Origin: Candidatus Roseilinea sp.
Lineage (GTDB): Bacteria; Chloroflexota; Anaerolineae; J036; Brachytrichaceae
Assembly: GCA_025055235.1 (NCBI GenBank)
Contig: JANWYN010000109.1
Location: forward strand, 1 to 64,000
Direction: 5' to 3'
Length of the DNA: 64,000 nucleotides
The notes under the pieces are model-generated. The model was not told the origin of the DNA and made no database searches. It worked only from the letters and a program-made list of their open reading frames with translations. Below, in pieces: positions 48,703-56,433 of this stretch (its first letter is position 1; every line of letters begins with the position of its first letter). Both the position numbers and the translations under genes were made by a program.

Positions 48703-49986
48703 ATGGTTTCCGCCCTCGAACGCCGCGTGCTCGATTGCATTGACGACGACGAGCTGATCCGCTGGGTGCAAGCGCTGACGCGCATCCCCAGCGTGTGGAA
48801 GCCCGGCGAAGGCATCGGCGAGGAGGCCGCCGCGCGCTGGGTGGAGGCGCGCTGCCAAGAGATCGGCCTGCAGACGCGCTTCGAGTTCGTCGTCCCCGGC
48901 CGGCCCAACGTCATCGCCGCTTACTCCACGCATCCCAGCTTCTCGATTGACGACCTGCGATCCGATCGCCAATCCCCAATCGCCGATCGCAAAGTGTTGA
49001 TGTTCGAAGGCCACACCGATGTAGTCACCGAAGGCGACCCGGCGCAGTGGACCGATCCACCGTTCAGCGCGACCATCCGCGATGGGCGCATCTACGGGCG
49101 TGGGGCGAACGACATGAAGGCCGGCCTGTGCTGCGCGCTCATGGCCATCAACGCCATTGTCAAGAGTGGCGTGCAACTGAACGGCGACATCCTGCTCGGC
49201 GCAGTGTGCGATGAAGAGGGCGGCATGATCGGCATCAAGCACTTCGTGGAGCGCGGCTGGGCCGACCGCGTGACGGCCTGCATCGTGTGCGAGCCGGAGG
49301 AGAACCACGTGTGCATCGCGCAGAAAGGCGTGATGTGGCTGCGCTGCGTCATCCGCGGCGTGATGAGCCACGGCGCAATGCCGCTGACCGGAGTGAACGC
49401 GATGTACCCCATGGCGCGCTTCCTGACGATGGTGCACGCATTCGAGGAGCGCGAGGTCGCCCGGCACGGCCGGCATGCATTTCTCGGCCAGCCCAGCATC
49501 ACGCCGACCATCGTCATGTCGCCCGCGCGCGGCGAGGGCGAACCGCAGCACAACGTCATGCCCGGCGCCGCCGAGTGCGTGCTCGACATCCGGCTGATCC
49601 CCGGCCAGGATCCCGACGAAATCGCCCGGCGCGTCGAGCAGATGCTGGCCGCATGTGTCGCGATTGATGATCGCCTGCGCTACGAGCTGCACGTGATCGA
49701 GGTGCGCCATCCCACCCATACCGACCGCGACCATCCGGTGGTGCAGTCGCTCGCGTCCGCCTATGCCGACCTGACCGGCCGGCCACCGATCTATGGCGGC
49801 GTGCCCGGCAGCACCGACGGCACCATCCTGCACGCGCGCAAGGGCATCCCCATCGTCACGTGCGGGCCGGGCGACATTCACATCCCGCACCACGTGGACG
49901 AGTGGGTGAGCATCGAGGAGATCAAGCTCGCCGCGCGGATGTATGTGCTGGCGGCGATGCGGTATCTGAGAGTTTTGAGTTCTTAG
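48703..49986 (+). CDS. M20 ArgE/DapE-like deacylase
   Basis: 427 residues. Metal motifs EGHTDVVTEGDPAQWTDPPF, RGANDMKAGL and CDEEGGMIG are intact, and the dimerisation domain carries GVMSHGAMPLTGVNAM. Family knowledge: zinc-dependent amide hydrolases including acetylornithine deacetylase and succinyl-diaminopimelate desuccinylase; no arginine or lysine pathway gene is adjacent to decide. A short palindromic repeat tract (48957-48992) encodes DLRSDRQSPIADRK just before the first metal motif, the same relative site as in the M20 gene at 6031. The final codons and stop lie in the next repeat tract. Confidence 0.85.
   Translation: MVSALERRVLDCIDDDELIRWVQALTRIPSVWKPGEGIGEEAAARWVEARCQEIGLQTRFEFVVPGRPNVIAAYSTHPSFSIDDLRSDRQSPIADRKVLMFEGHTDVVTEGDPAQWTDPPFSATIRDGRIYGRGANDMKAGLCCALMAINAIVKSGVQLNGDILLGAVCDEEGGMIGIKHFVERGWADRVTACIVCEPEENHVCIAQKGVMWLRCVIRGVMSHGAMPLTGVNAMYPMARFLTMVHAFEEREVARHGRHAFLGQPSITPTIVMSPARGEGEPQHNVMPGAAECVLDIRLIPGQDPDEIARRVEQMLAACVAIDDRLRYELHVIEVRHPTHTDRDHPVVQSLASAYADLTGRPPIYGGVPGSTDGTILHARKGIPIVTCGPGDIHIPHHVDEWVSIEEIKLAARMYVLAAMRYLRVLSS
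48957..48992. repeat. Short inverted 7-bp tract inside the M20 deacylase gene
   Basis: GCGATCCGATCGCCAATC on the left, CCAATCGCCGATCGC on the right; opposed arms. Inserted before the EGHTDVV metal motif. Confidence 0.65.
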
Positions 49987-50050
49987 TTTTGAGTTCTGAG
50001 TTGGGCGTGCATCGCCAACTCAAAACTCAAAATTCAAAACTAAAAACTGT
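49971..50050. repeat. 7-bp-period inverted tract: long hairpin at the deacylase 3' end
   Basis: Left arm AGTTTTG/AGTTCTT/AGTTTTG/AGTTCTG, right arm AACTCAA/AACTCAA/AATTCAA/AACTAAA, about 36 bp per arm with few mismatches and a 5-nt loop near 50018. The arm supplies the deacylase stop codon (49984-49986) and runs up to the ATG of the next gene at 50051. Confidence 0.9.
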
Positions 50051-51028
50051 ATGAACTCCACCCTCACCGCCATCCCCGGCCTCAAGGTAGGCCACTGGAC
50101 GAACCTCGAAGCAGGCACCGGCTGCACGGTCGTGCTGTGCCCGCAAGGCGCAGTCGCCGGCGTAGACATCCGTGGCGGCGCGCCGGGCACGCGCGAGACG
50201 CCGCTGCTGGAGCCGACCAGCGGCGTAGATCAGGTGCATGCCGTGCTGCTGAGCGGCGGCAGCGCCTACGGCCTCTCGGCGGCCGACGGCGTGATGCGCT
50301 GGCTGGAGGAACGTGGCTACGGCTTCGACGTGGGCGTGGCGAAGGTGCCCATCGTGCCGGCAGCGATCTTGTTCGACCTGCCGGTCGCCCGCGCCGATGT
50401 GCGGCCGGATGCCGCAGCGGGTTACGCCGCGTGCGAAGCGGCCACGGATGCGCCGGTTGTCCAGGGCAACGTCGGCGCAGGCACGGGCGCGAGCTGCGGC
50501 AAGGCGTTCGGCTTCGCGCGGGCCACGAAGGCCGGCATCGGCTCGGCAGCGATCCGCCTGGAGCGCGGCGTGATCGTCGCGGCGCTGGCCGCCGTCAACG
50601 CCTTCGGCGACGTGATCCACCCGCAGACCGGGCGTATCATCGCCGGCGCGCGCCGGCCCGACGGCATCGGCTTCGCCGACACGATGGCTTACCTGGCCGA
50701 TGCGGACGGGCTGACCATCGCGCGATTGGCCGAACAGCAGCGCGGGCAGAACACCACGCTGGCCGTAGTAGCGACCAACGCAGCGCTGCCCAAGCACCAC
50801 GCGGCCAAGGTCGCTCAGATGGCGCACGACGGCCTGGCCCGCGTCATCCGGCCGATTCACACCATGCTGGACGGCGACGCGATCTTCGCCCTCTCGCTGG
50901 GCGAGATGCGCGCTGACGTCAGCGTGATCGGCGCGCTGGCTGCCGACGCCGTGGCGCAGGCCGTCATCAATGCTGTGCTGGCTGCCGAGCCACTGGGCGG
51001 CCTGCCGTGCGCGAACGATTTCGCGTAG
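50051..51028 (+). CDS. P1 (S58, DmpA-like) family peptidase
   Basis: 325 residues. IPGLKVGHWTNLEAGTGCTV, VDIRGGAPGTRETPLLEP and LSGGSAYGLSAADGVMRWLE open the fold; the autocleavage/nucleophile region is QGNVGAGTGASCGK. Family knowledge: DmpA-type N-terminal-nucleophile aminopeptidases/amidases cleave themselves before a Ser or Thr; here the exact nucleophile (T in GAGTGA) is inferred. No ribosome-binding site precedes the ATG because the repeat hairpin abuts it. Confidence 0.88.
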   Translation: MNSTLTAIPGLKVGHWTNLEAGTGCTVVLCPQGAVAGVDIRGGAPGTRETPLLEPTSGVDQVHAVLLSGGSAYGLSAADGVMRWLEERGYGFDVGVAKVPIVPAAILFDLPVARADVRPDAAAGYAACEAATDAPVVQGNVGAGTGASCGKAFGFARATKAGIGSAAIRLERGVIVAALAAVNAFGDVIHPQTGRIIAGARRPDGIGFADTMAYLADADGLTIARLAEQQRGQNTTLAVVATNAALPKHHAAKVAQMAHDGLARVIRPIHTMLDGDAIFALSLGEMRADVSVIGALAADAVAQAVINAVLAAEPLGGLPCANDFA

Positions 51029-51063
51029 GGGCAACCACCGAGGTTGCCTGCCTGCGGCGCTCG

Positions 51064-51624
51064 TCACGCCGTGCGTGCCTTAAGCGAGGCTTCGACCGCA
51101 ACCATGACGATCGGGATGATGATGGCACAGCCGACCAGCTCGATGAGCGCCTGGGGAATGATGGCCGGAATGACCGAGGCAGGCACCTGGCCGAGCAGGA
51201 TGGCGATGCCGACGGCGGTCACGGTGTTGGTCAGCGCGCCGGCAGCGCCGGCAACGGCGCTCGCGATGATCGTGTTCGTCGTGTCGCCCGGCTCTCGCTT
51301 CAGCGCGCGATACACGGCCCAGGCCACGAGCGCGAACAGCAGCCGCGGCACGATCAGCGTGATCGGGCCGAAGGCAGCCGTCGCCGGCAGGATCAGGTAG
51401 ACGATGCCCATGATCAGCCCGGCGAACATGCCGACGATCGGCCCGCCGATGATCGCGCCGAGGATGACCGGGATGAGCAGCGTCGTCATCGCGCCGCTCA
51501 GGTTCGGCACGGGGATCGAACCGATGCCGACGATCTGCAGCGCGACGACCATCGCGCCGAAGATGGCGGCCAACACAATCGTGCGCGTGTTGACCGTCCA
51601 GGGACTTGAAGCGGTTGAAGTCAT
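51064..51624 (-). CDS. ECF transporter S component (substrate-binding membrane subunit)
   Basis: 186 residues with five to six hydrophobic helices. Ala/Gly-rich helix 1 (TIVLAAIFGAMVVALQIVGI) and GALTNTVTAVGIAILLGQ are S-component-like. Divergent from the fused ATPase gene (83 bp apart) and followed by nothing of its own; with EcfAA' and EcfT it would make a complete group I transporter. Substrate (vitamin, metal or precursor) unknown; no riboswitch is recognised upstream, only a palindrome at 51667-51681. Confidence 0.75.
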   Translation of the reverse strand: MTSTASSPWTVNTRTIVLAAIFGAMVVALQIVGIGSIPVPNLSGAMTTLLIPVILGAIIGGPIVGMFAGLIMGIVYLILPATAAFGPITLIVPRLLFALVAWAVYRALKREPGDTTNTIIASAVAGAAGALTNTVTAVGIAILLGQVPASVIPAIIPQALIELVGCAIIIPIVMVAVEASLKARTA

Positions 51625-51659
51625 ATTTCTTCTCTCCTCTCGTTTGTGGACATGCTGTT

Positions 51660-51681
51660 TACAATCCAGGGCTTAGCCCTG
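51660..51681. promoter_or_regulatory. TACAAT box and CAGGGCTTAGCCCTG palindrome in the ECF divergent region
   Basis: TACAAT (51660-51665) is followed directly by a 15-nt palindrome (51667-51681) that would cover the transcription start of the ecfAA' message. This arrangement fits a repressor operator. Alternatively it is an RNA hairpin in the leader. Confidence 0.4.
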
Positions 51682-51707
51682 AGGTTCGTCTAAATCGCTA
51701 GGGTCTG

Positions 51708-53231
51708 TTGCCTGTGGCTATCAACATCACCGGCCTGAGCTACACTTACGCCAATCGTGCCGCGCCGGCGCTGCGCGACGTTACTCTGGACTTTCGCCCC
51801 GGCGAGGTGACGCTGGTCGTTGGCAGGAGCGGCAGCGGCAAGACCACGCTCATCCGGTGCATCAACGGCCTGATCCCGCACAGCTATAAAAACGGAACAC
51901 TGCACGGCGAGATTCGTTGCTTCGACCAGTCTACTGCCGGCTTGTCGCTGGCGCAATTGGCGCGGCGCGTCGGCACGGTGATGCAAGACCCCGACAAGCA
52001 AATCGTCGCCTCGCGCGTGCTGAACGAGATCGCCTTTGGGCTGGAGAACATCGGCCTGCCGCGCGAGCGGATCGTCGCGCGCGTTCACGAGGTCGCCCGG
52101 CAGTTGCGCATCGAACACCTGCTCGACCGCGACACACATACGTTGAGCGGCGGCGAGCAGCAGAAAGTGGTGATCGCCGCGACGCTGGCGATGCAGCCGC
52201 GCGCGCTGTTGCTGGACGAGCCGCTGGCATCGCTCGACCTGCCCTCGGCGCGCACGGCGCTGGCGCTCTTCCGCCGGCTGGCCGACGAAGGCATCGCCGT
52301 CGTCCTGGTCGAGCATCGCGTGGCCGAGGCGCTGCGCGTCGCGCCGGAGCGCTGTGTGGCGCTGCACGATGGTTCGGTCGCGTTCGACGGCGACACCGCC
52401 GGCTTTCGCGCCTGGCTCGACGCCAGACACAAGACGCAGGATGATGGCGCGTCCCCGGTCTCGCGTCCGGCGTCTTCCGTCAACAGCGCGTCGCTACTTT
52501 CGTTCTACGACGTGCACTTCGCTTATCCCGGTGCGTCCGGCGAGCAACTGGGCGGTGTGTCGTTCGACGTGCGCGAGGGCGACGTGATCGCGCTGATGGG
52601 GCCGAACGGCGCCGGCAAATCTACGTTGTGCAAGATGGCGATCGGCCTGCTGCGCCCTGCGCGCGGCCGGGTGATCGTCGCCGGCGAAGACGCGGCGCGC
52701 CTGACTGTGGCGCAGCTTGCCCGAAAGGTGGGCTATGTGTTCCAAAATCCGGCGGCGATGCTGTTCGCGAACACGCTGCGCGAAGAACTGAGCTTTGGCC
52801 CGCGCAACGTGGGCATGCCGGAGGATCGCATGCGTGAGGCGATCGCCGATGCGCTCGAAACAGTCGGGCTGAGCCATTTGTCCCTCGACCAGTCGCCGTT
52901 CGGGTTGAGCTTCGGCCAGCAGAAGCGCGTGGCCGTCGCCGGCGTGCTGGCGATGCAGCCGCGCGTGCTGATCCTGGACGAGCCGACCGCCGGTCTGGAC
53001 GACGGCGCAGCGGAGGACTTGTTGTGCCGGTTGTTGCGCGCAGCACGCGGTCCGCAGGCGATCGTCATGGTGACGCACGACCTGGCGCTGGCGCGGCGCT
53101 TTGCCAATCGCGTCGTCCTGATGGCCGGCGGGCGCATCGTCGCCGACGGCCCTCCGCGCGACACGCTGGAGAACGACGAAGCGATGCGGCGCGCGGGGTT
53201 GATCGCGGCGGAGCCTCTCGCGAGCGGTTGA
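51708..53231 (+). CDS. ecfA: ECF transporter ATPases EcfA-EcfA' fused in one chain
   Basis: 507 residues (TTG 51708 or GTG 51714). Two ABC domains: first Walker A GRSGSGKTT, signature LSGGEQQK, Walker B LLLDEPLASLD; second Walker A GPNGAGKST, signature LSFGQQKR, Walker B LILDEPTAGLD. Both have Q-loops (VMQDPDKQ, VFQNPAAM). The linker includes a 7-bp repeat tract (52428-52485). Family knowledge: energises vitamin or metal uptake with EcfT and an S component. EcfT follows 12 bp later. Confidence 0.92.
   Translation: MPVAINITGLSYTYANRAAPALRDVTLDFRPGEVTLVVGRSGSGKTTLIRCINGLIPHSYKNGTLHGEIRCFDQSTAGLSLAQLARRVGTVMQDPDKQIVASRVLNEIAFGLENIGLPRERIVARVHEVARQLRIEHLLDRDTHTLSGGEQQKVVIAATLAMQPRALLLDEPLASLDLPSARTALALFRRLADEGIAVVLVEHRVAEALRVAPERCVALHDGSVAFDGDTAGFRAWLDARHKTQDDGASPVSRPASSVNSASLLSFYDVHFAYPGASGEQLGGVSFDVREGDVIALMGPNGAGKSTLCKMAIGLLRPARGRVIVAGEDAARLTVAQLARKVGYVFQNPAAMLFANTLREELSFGPRNVGMPEDRMREAIADALETVGLSHLSLDQSPFGLSFGQQKRVAVAGVLAMQPRVLILDEPTAGLDDGAAEDLLCRLLRAARGPQAIVMVTHDLALARRFANRVVLMAGGRIVADGPPRDTLENDEAMRRAGLIAAEPLASG
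52428..52485. repeat. 7-bp-period tract in the linker of the fused ATPase gene
   Basis: GACACAA, GACGCAG, then GCGTCCG, GCGTCTT heptamers, partly opposed; encodes a hydrophilic linker between the two ABC domains. Confidence 0.7.
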
Positions 53232-53243
53232 GTTTTCGATCTG

Positions 53244-53945
53244 ATGCGCATCGAATCTTTTGACCCGCGCGCGCGGGTGACCTTCTACGTGTGCCTGACC
53301 ACGGCTGTGCTGGTGGTGAACGATCTGCGCGTCTTGGCCGGGCTGGCGCTCCTCGGCATCGGCGCGCTGCTCTTTGCGCGCGTGCCATGGGAACGCATGA
53401 AGCGCATCTGGCTGGGCGCGGCGATCTTCATCGCGCTGATCACAGCGCTGAACTTGTTGTTCCGCTCGCCGGTGGAGGCGGCGCAACAGGCGCTGCGCGC
53501 CGTCGCTATGGCTGCGGCGTCGCTGGCGGTCGTGCTCACGTTCGACCCGGCCGACCTCGGCATCACCTTTCGCCGCATGGGCTTCCCCGACAGGTTCGCC
53601 TTCGCGCTCGACCTGACTGCGCGCTTCGTGCCCACGCTTATCCGCGACTTCCAGATCACGATAGACGCGCAGAGAGCGCGCGGCTATGAGTTGGAGTCGC
53701 GCGATCGCAGTTTGAAGGGCATGCTCACCGTGGGCCGGCGCTTCGTGCCGCTCATCGTGCCGGTCGTCGTGCGGGCGGTGCTGGATGCCGAGGACCGCGC
53801 CAACGCGATGGACCTGCGCGCCTTCGGCACCGGGCCGCGCACCTGGCTGCAAACCTTACACTTGCGGCCGCGCGACTATGTGCTGGTTGCGGCCTCGTTC
53901 GCGCTGCTGGCCGGCGGCATCGCGGCGCGGCTGCTGTTGGGCTGA
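53244..53945 (+). CDS. ecfT: ECF transporter T component
   Basis: 233 residues with four to five membrane helices and the two coupling-helix motifs of EcfT: Ala-Arg-x of QRARGYELE and DLRAFGTG. Family knowledge: scaffold joining the S component to the ATPase pair. Downstream of the fused ATPase in the same orientation, convergent with the antiporter gene (8 bp between stops). Confidence 0.9.
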   Translation: MRIESFDPRARVTFYVCLTTAVLVVNDLRVLAGLALLGIGALLFARVPWERMKRIWLGAAIFIALITALNLLFRSPVEAAQQALRAVAMAAASLAVVLTFDPADLGITFRRMGFPDRFAFALDLTARFVPTLIRDFQITIDAQRARGYELESRDRSLKGMLTVGRRFVPLIVPVVVRAVLDAEDRANAMDLRAFGTGPRTWLQTLHLRPRDYVLVAASFALLAGGIAARLLLG

Positions 53946-53952
53946 ATCGTGC

Positions 53953-55401
53953 TCAGCTCTTGAGGATCTGCTGGCGGGCCGATTCTGCATCCTCTTTGCT
54001 TGCCAGCAGCGTGAGCGTGTCGTCGGCTTCGATCACCGTGCTGCCGGTCGGCACGATGTGGTTGCCGTTGCGCGTGATCAGCACGATCAGCGCGCCCTGC
54101 GGCAGGTGAAGGTCCACGATTTGCTTGCCCACCGCCGGCGACGTCGCGCTGATGCGGATGTCAATCGGCCGGGCGCGCGAGCCGTCTATCAAGCGGATGG
54201 TCGGCGGGGGACGGCGCTCCTCGGGCAGGTTCAGCCCCAGCCAGTTCGCCACCAGCGACACGGTGGTGCCCTGGACCAGCACCGAAGTCAGCACCACGAA
54301 GAAGACCAGGTTGAAGATCACGCCGGCCTGCGGCAAGCCGGCCACCAGCGGGAAGGTGGCCAGGATGATCGGCGCCGCGCCGCGCAGGCCCACCCACGAC
54401 ACCAGCACCAGCTCGCGCGGCGACATGCGCGCCCAGAACAGCGAGAGGAAGACCGCCGCCGGCCGCGCTACGAAGACCAGGAAGGCCGCACTAAGCAAGG
54501 CCACGCCGGTGAGCGGCAACAACTGCGAGGGGAACACCAGCAAGCCGAGGGTGAGGAACATGGCGATCTGCATCAGCCAGGCCAGGCCGTCGTGAAAGCG
54601 GGATAAGCTGCGCTTGTGGATGAAGTCCTGGTTGCCCATGAACAGGCCGCACAGGTATACCGCCAGGAAGCCGTTGCCGCCGACCAGTGTCGTGGCGCTG
54701 TAGGTGATCAGCACGATGACGATGGTGATGACCACGTAGAGGCCGTCGGCCTGCAGCCGGATGCGGTTCATCACGCGCACGCCGAGGAAGCCGATCGCCA
54801 ATCCCAGCGCCGCACCGAGCGACATCTGCAGCACGAACATTGGCACAAGGCTGAGCACGCTCGCGCCCGGCGTCGTCAGCAGGCTGATCATGCCGATCGT
54901 GAGGAAGACGGCCATCGGATCGTTGCTGCCGGATTCCAGCTCGATCAGCGGCTCGAGGTTGCCGGCCAGCCGGGTGGACCGCATGCGCATCAGGCTGAAC
55001 ACCGCAGCGGCGTCGGTGGACGAGATGACGGCGCCGAACAACAGCCCCTCCAGCAGCGAGAACCCTAGCACGGCCGTCGCGAACAACCCCACGGCCAGCG
55101 CGGTGATGAGCACGCCGACCGTCGCCAGCGCCAGGCCGTGCTTCCATACCGGCTTCACCTCGACCCACGACGTGTCTAGGCCGCCCGAAAACAAGATGAA
55201 GATGAACGCGACCACGCCCACGGCCTGCGCCAGTTGCGCGTCGTCGAAGTAGATGCCGCCAATACCTTCCGACCCGGCTAGCATGCCGATGGCGAGGAAC
55301 AGCACCAGCGACGGCACGCCGAGCATGCTGGACGCCTTGCTGGCCAGCACGCTCAAAGCCAGTAGTCCGGCAACGATGAGCAAGAGCTGTTCGACGGGCA
55401 T
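53953..55401 (-). CDS. CPA1-type K+/H+ antiporter with C-terminal TrkA-C domain (NhaP2/CvrA-like)
   Basis: 482 residues, about twelve membrane helices: ASMLGVPSLVLFLAIGMLAG, SGGLDTSWVEVKPVW, GAVISSTDAAAVFSLM, ELESGSNDPMAVFLTIGM (the ion-binding ND), GLRGAAPIILATFPLV. The last ~75 residues are an RCK_C/TrkA_C regulatory domain (GKQIVDLHLPQGALIVLITR). Family knowledge: potassium- or sodium-proton exchange, nucleotide-regulated. Upstream lies a 7-bp repeat tract (55424-55475). Confidence 0.92.
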   Translation of the reverse strand: MPVEQLLLIVAGLLALSVLASKASSMLGVPSLVLFLAIGMLAGSEGIGGIYFDDAQLAQAVGVVAFIFILFSGGLDTSWVEVKPVWKHGLALATVGVLITALAVGLFATAVLGFSLLEGLLFGAVISSTDAAAVFSLMRMRSTRLAGNLEPLIELESGSNDPMAVFLTIGMISLLTTPGASVLSLVPMFVLQMSLGAALGLAIGFLGVRVMNRIRLQADGLYVVITIVIVLITYSATTLVGGNGFLAVYLCGLFMGNQDFIHKRSLSRFHDGLAWLMQIAMFLTLGLLVFPSQLLPLTGVALLSAAFLVFVARPAAVFLSLFWARMSPRELVLVSWVGLRGAAPIILATFPLVAGLPQAGVIFNLVFFVVLTSVLVQGTTVSLVANWLGLNLPEERRPPPTIRLIDGSRARPIDIRISATSPAVGKQIVDLHLPQGALIVLITRNGNHIVPTGSTVIEADDTLTLLASKEDAESARQQILKS

Positions 55402-55423
55402 TGGGTTGGGCGATGATTTTAAG

Positions 55424-55475
55424 GAGTGAGATTAGAGATTGGAGATTGGAGAGATTGGGGGTGGGGAAGTGAGGA
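55424..55475. repeat. 7-bp-period tract between patatin and antiporter genes
   Basis: GATTAGA, GATTGGA, GATTGGA heptamers, the same unit as 38500-38545. Confidence 0.8.
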
Positions 55476-55479
55476 GTGG

Positions 55480-56379
55480 CTAGACGAACGGGTGCGCGCC
55501 GGGAGGGCCGGGCGGCAGGGTGTGCGCTGTGTAGCGTTGCGGATAGCGCACTTCGTTCGGGCGCGGCTGCGCCAGATACGCGCATGCCAGGCGTTCGCCC
55601 TCGGCCAGCATGGCGTCGGTCTTCGAGAAGTCGCCCAGTTGCAGGTTGGCGTAGGCCGGCAGCGCGATGTGGTGCACGGTGATGCCGGGCGTCTGTACGG
55701 CAGCTTCCAGCTCACGCAGCGCCAGGCTATAGAGCGGCCGCTTGATCGCATAGCCGGCGATCTCGAACGCGCCCTTGAGCGACGCGGCCGTGTCCACCTC
55801 GAACGCCAAGTCGAGCGCCCAGACCTCGGTTGCGCCGCGCGCCAGCGCCACCAGGATCGGTAGGTTGGAGATCACCCCCCCATCCACGAATGCCTGGCCC
55901 TCGTGATACGTGGGTGGGAAGAAGCCGGGCACGGCCGCGCTGGTGAGCACGGCGTCAATCAGCGGCGCGCTTGGGTCGTCGCCGTAGAGGTAGAGCGTGA
56001 GCGTCCGCAGATGGCAGATCGTCACGTAGAGCGGAATGCGCAGGTCGCCGAAGGTGCGGGCGTGCTTCGGTAGCGTCTGCTCGATGTAGGCGCGGATACG
56101 CCGGTTGTCGGCCAGGTGATCGCTGCCGCGCAGCGCTTTGAGCACCGAGCGCACAGATGAATTGCTGAACAGTTTGCGCCGGCCGGCGTCGCGCCAAAGC
56201 TGGATCATGCGCTCGGCCTGGGCGAGCGTCGGCTCAGCGGCTAGATACGCGCCGTGCAGCGCGCCTACGGAGGAGCCGACGACCATCTCGGGGATGATGC
56301 CGTGTTGCAACAGCACCTTGATCGCGCCGGCCTGCAACGGCCCGCGATTGCCCCCGCCGGAGAGGACGAACGCGCGCAC
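55480..56379 (-). CDS. Patatin-like phospholipase
   Basis: 299 residues. Oxyanion-hole GGGNRGPLQAGAIKVL, nucleophile elbow VGSSVGALHGAYLA (G-x-S-x-G) and the catalytic Asp in FVDGGVISNLP are all present. Family knowledge: Ser-Asp lipid acyl hydrolase. Located downstream of the FtsH-like gene; the two are separated by a perfect hairpin, so they may be separate transcripts. Confidence 0.93.
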   Translation of the reverse strand: MRAFVLSGGGNRGPLQAGAIKVLLQHGIIPEMVVGSSVGALHGAYLAAEPTLAQAERMIQLWRDAGRRKLFSNSSVRSVLKALRGSDHLADNRRIRAYIEQTLPKHARTFGDLRIPLYVTICHLRTLTLYLYGDDPSAPLIDAVLTSAAVPGFFPPTYHEGQAFVDGGVISNLPILVALARGATEVWALDLAFEVDTAASLKGAFEIAGYAIKRPLYSLALRELEAAVQTPGITVHHIALPAYANLQLGDFSKTDAMLAEGERLACAYLAQPRPNEVRYPQRYTAHTLPPGPPGAHPFV

Positions 56380-56393
56380 GGGGCGGAAATAGT

Positions 56394-56426
56394 AGAGGTC
56401 AGACCGCTCTGAGCGGTCTGACCTCT
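56394..56426. terminator. GGTCAGACC-type perfect hairpin, copy 3, after the FtsH-like gene
   Basis: Perfect 16-bp arms (AGAGGTCAGACCGCTC and its complement) around a single T, starting 8 nt after the FtsH-like stop codon (56434). Same sequence core as 29089-29115. No U-tract on the minus strand after it beyond TACTATT. Confidence 0.7.
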
Positions 56427-56433
56427 TGAGTGT

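Noticed and set aside
51625-51707. Vitamin riboswitch upstream of the ECF genes
   Set aside because: The gap is 83 bp and shows only a 15-nt palindrome; no TPP, cobalamin or FMN conserved core is seen.
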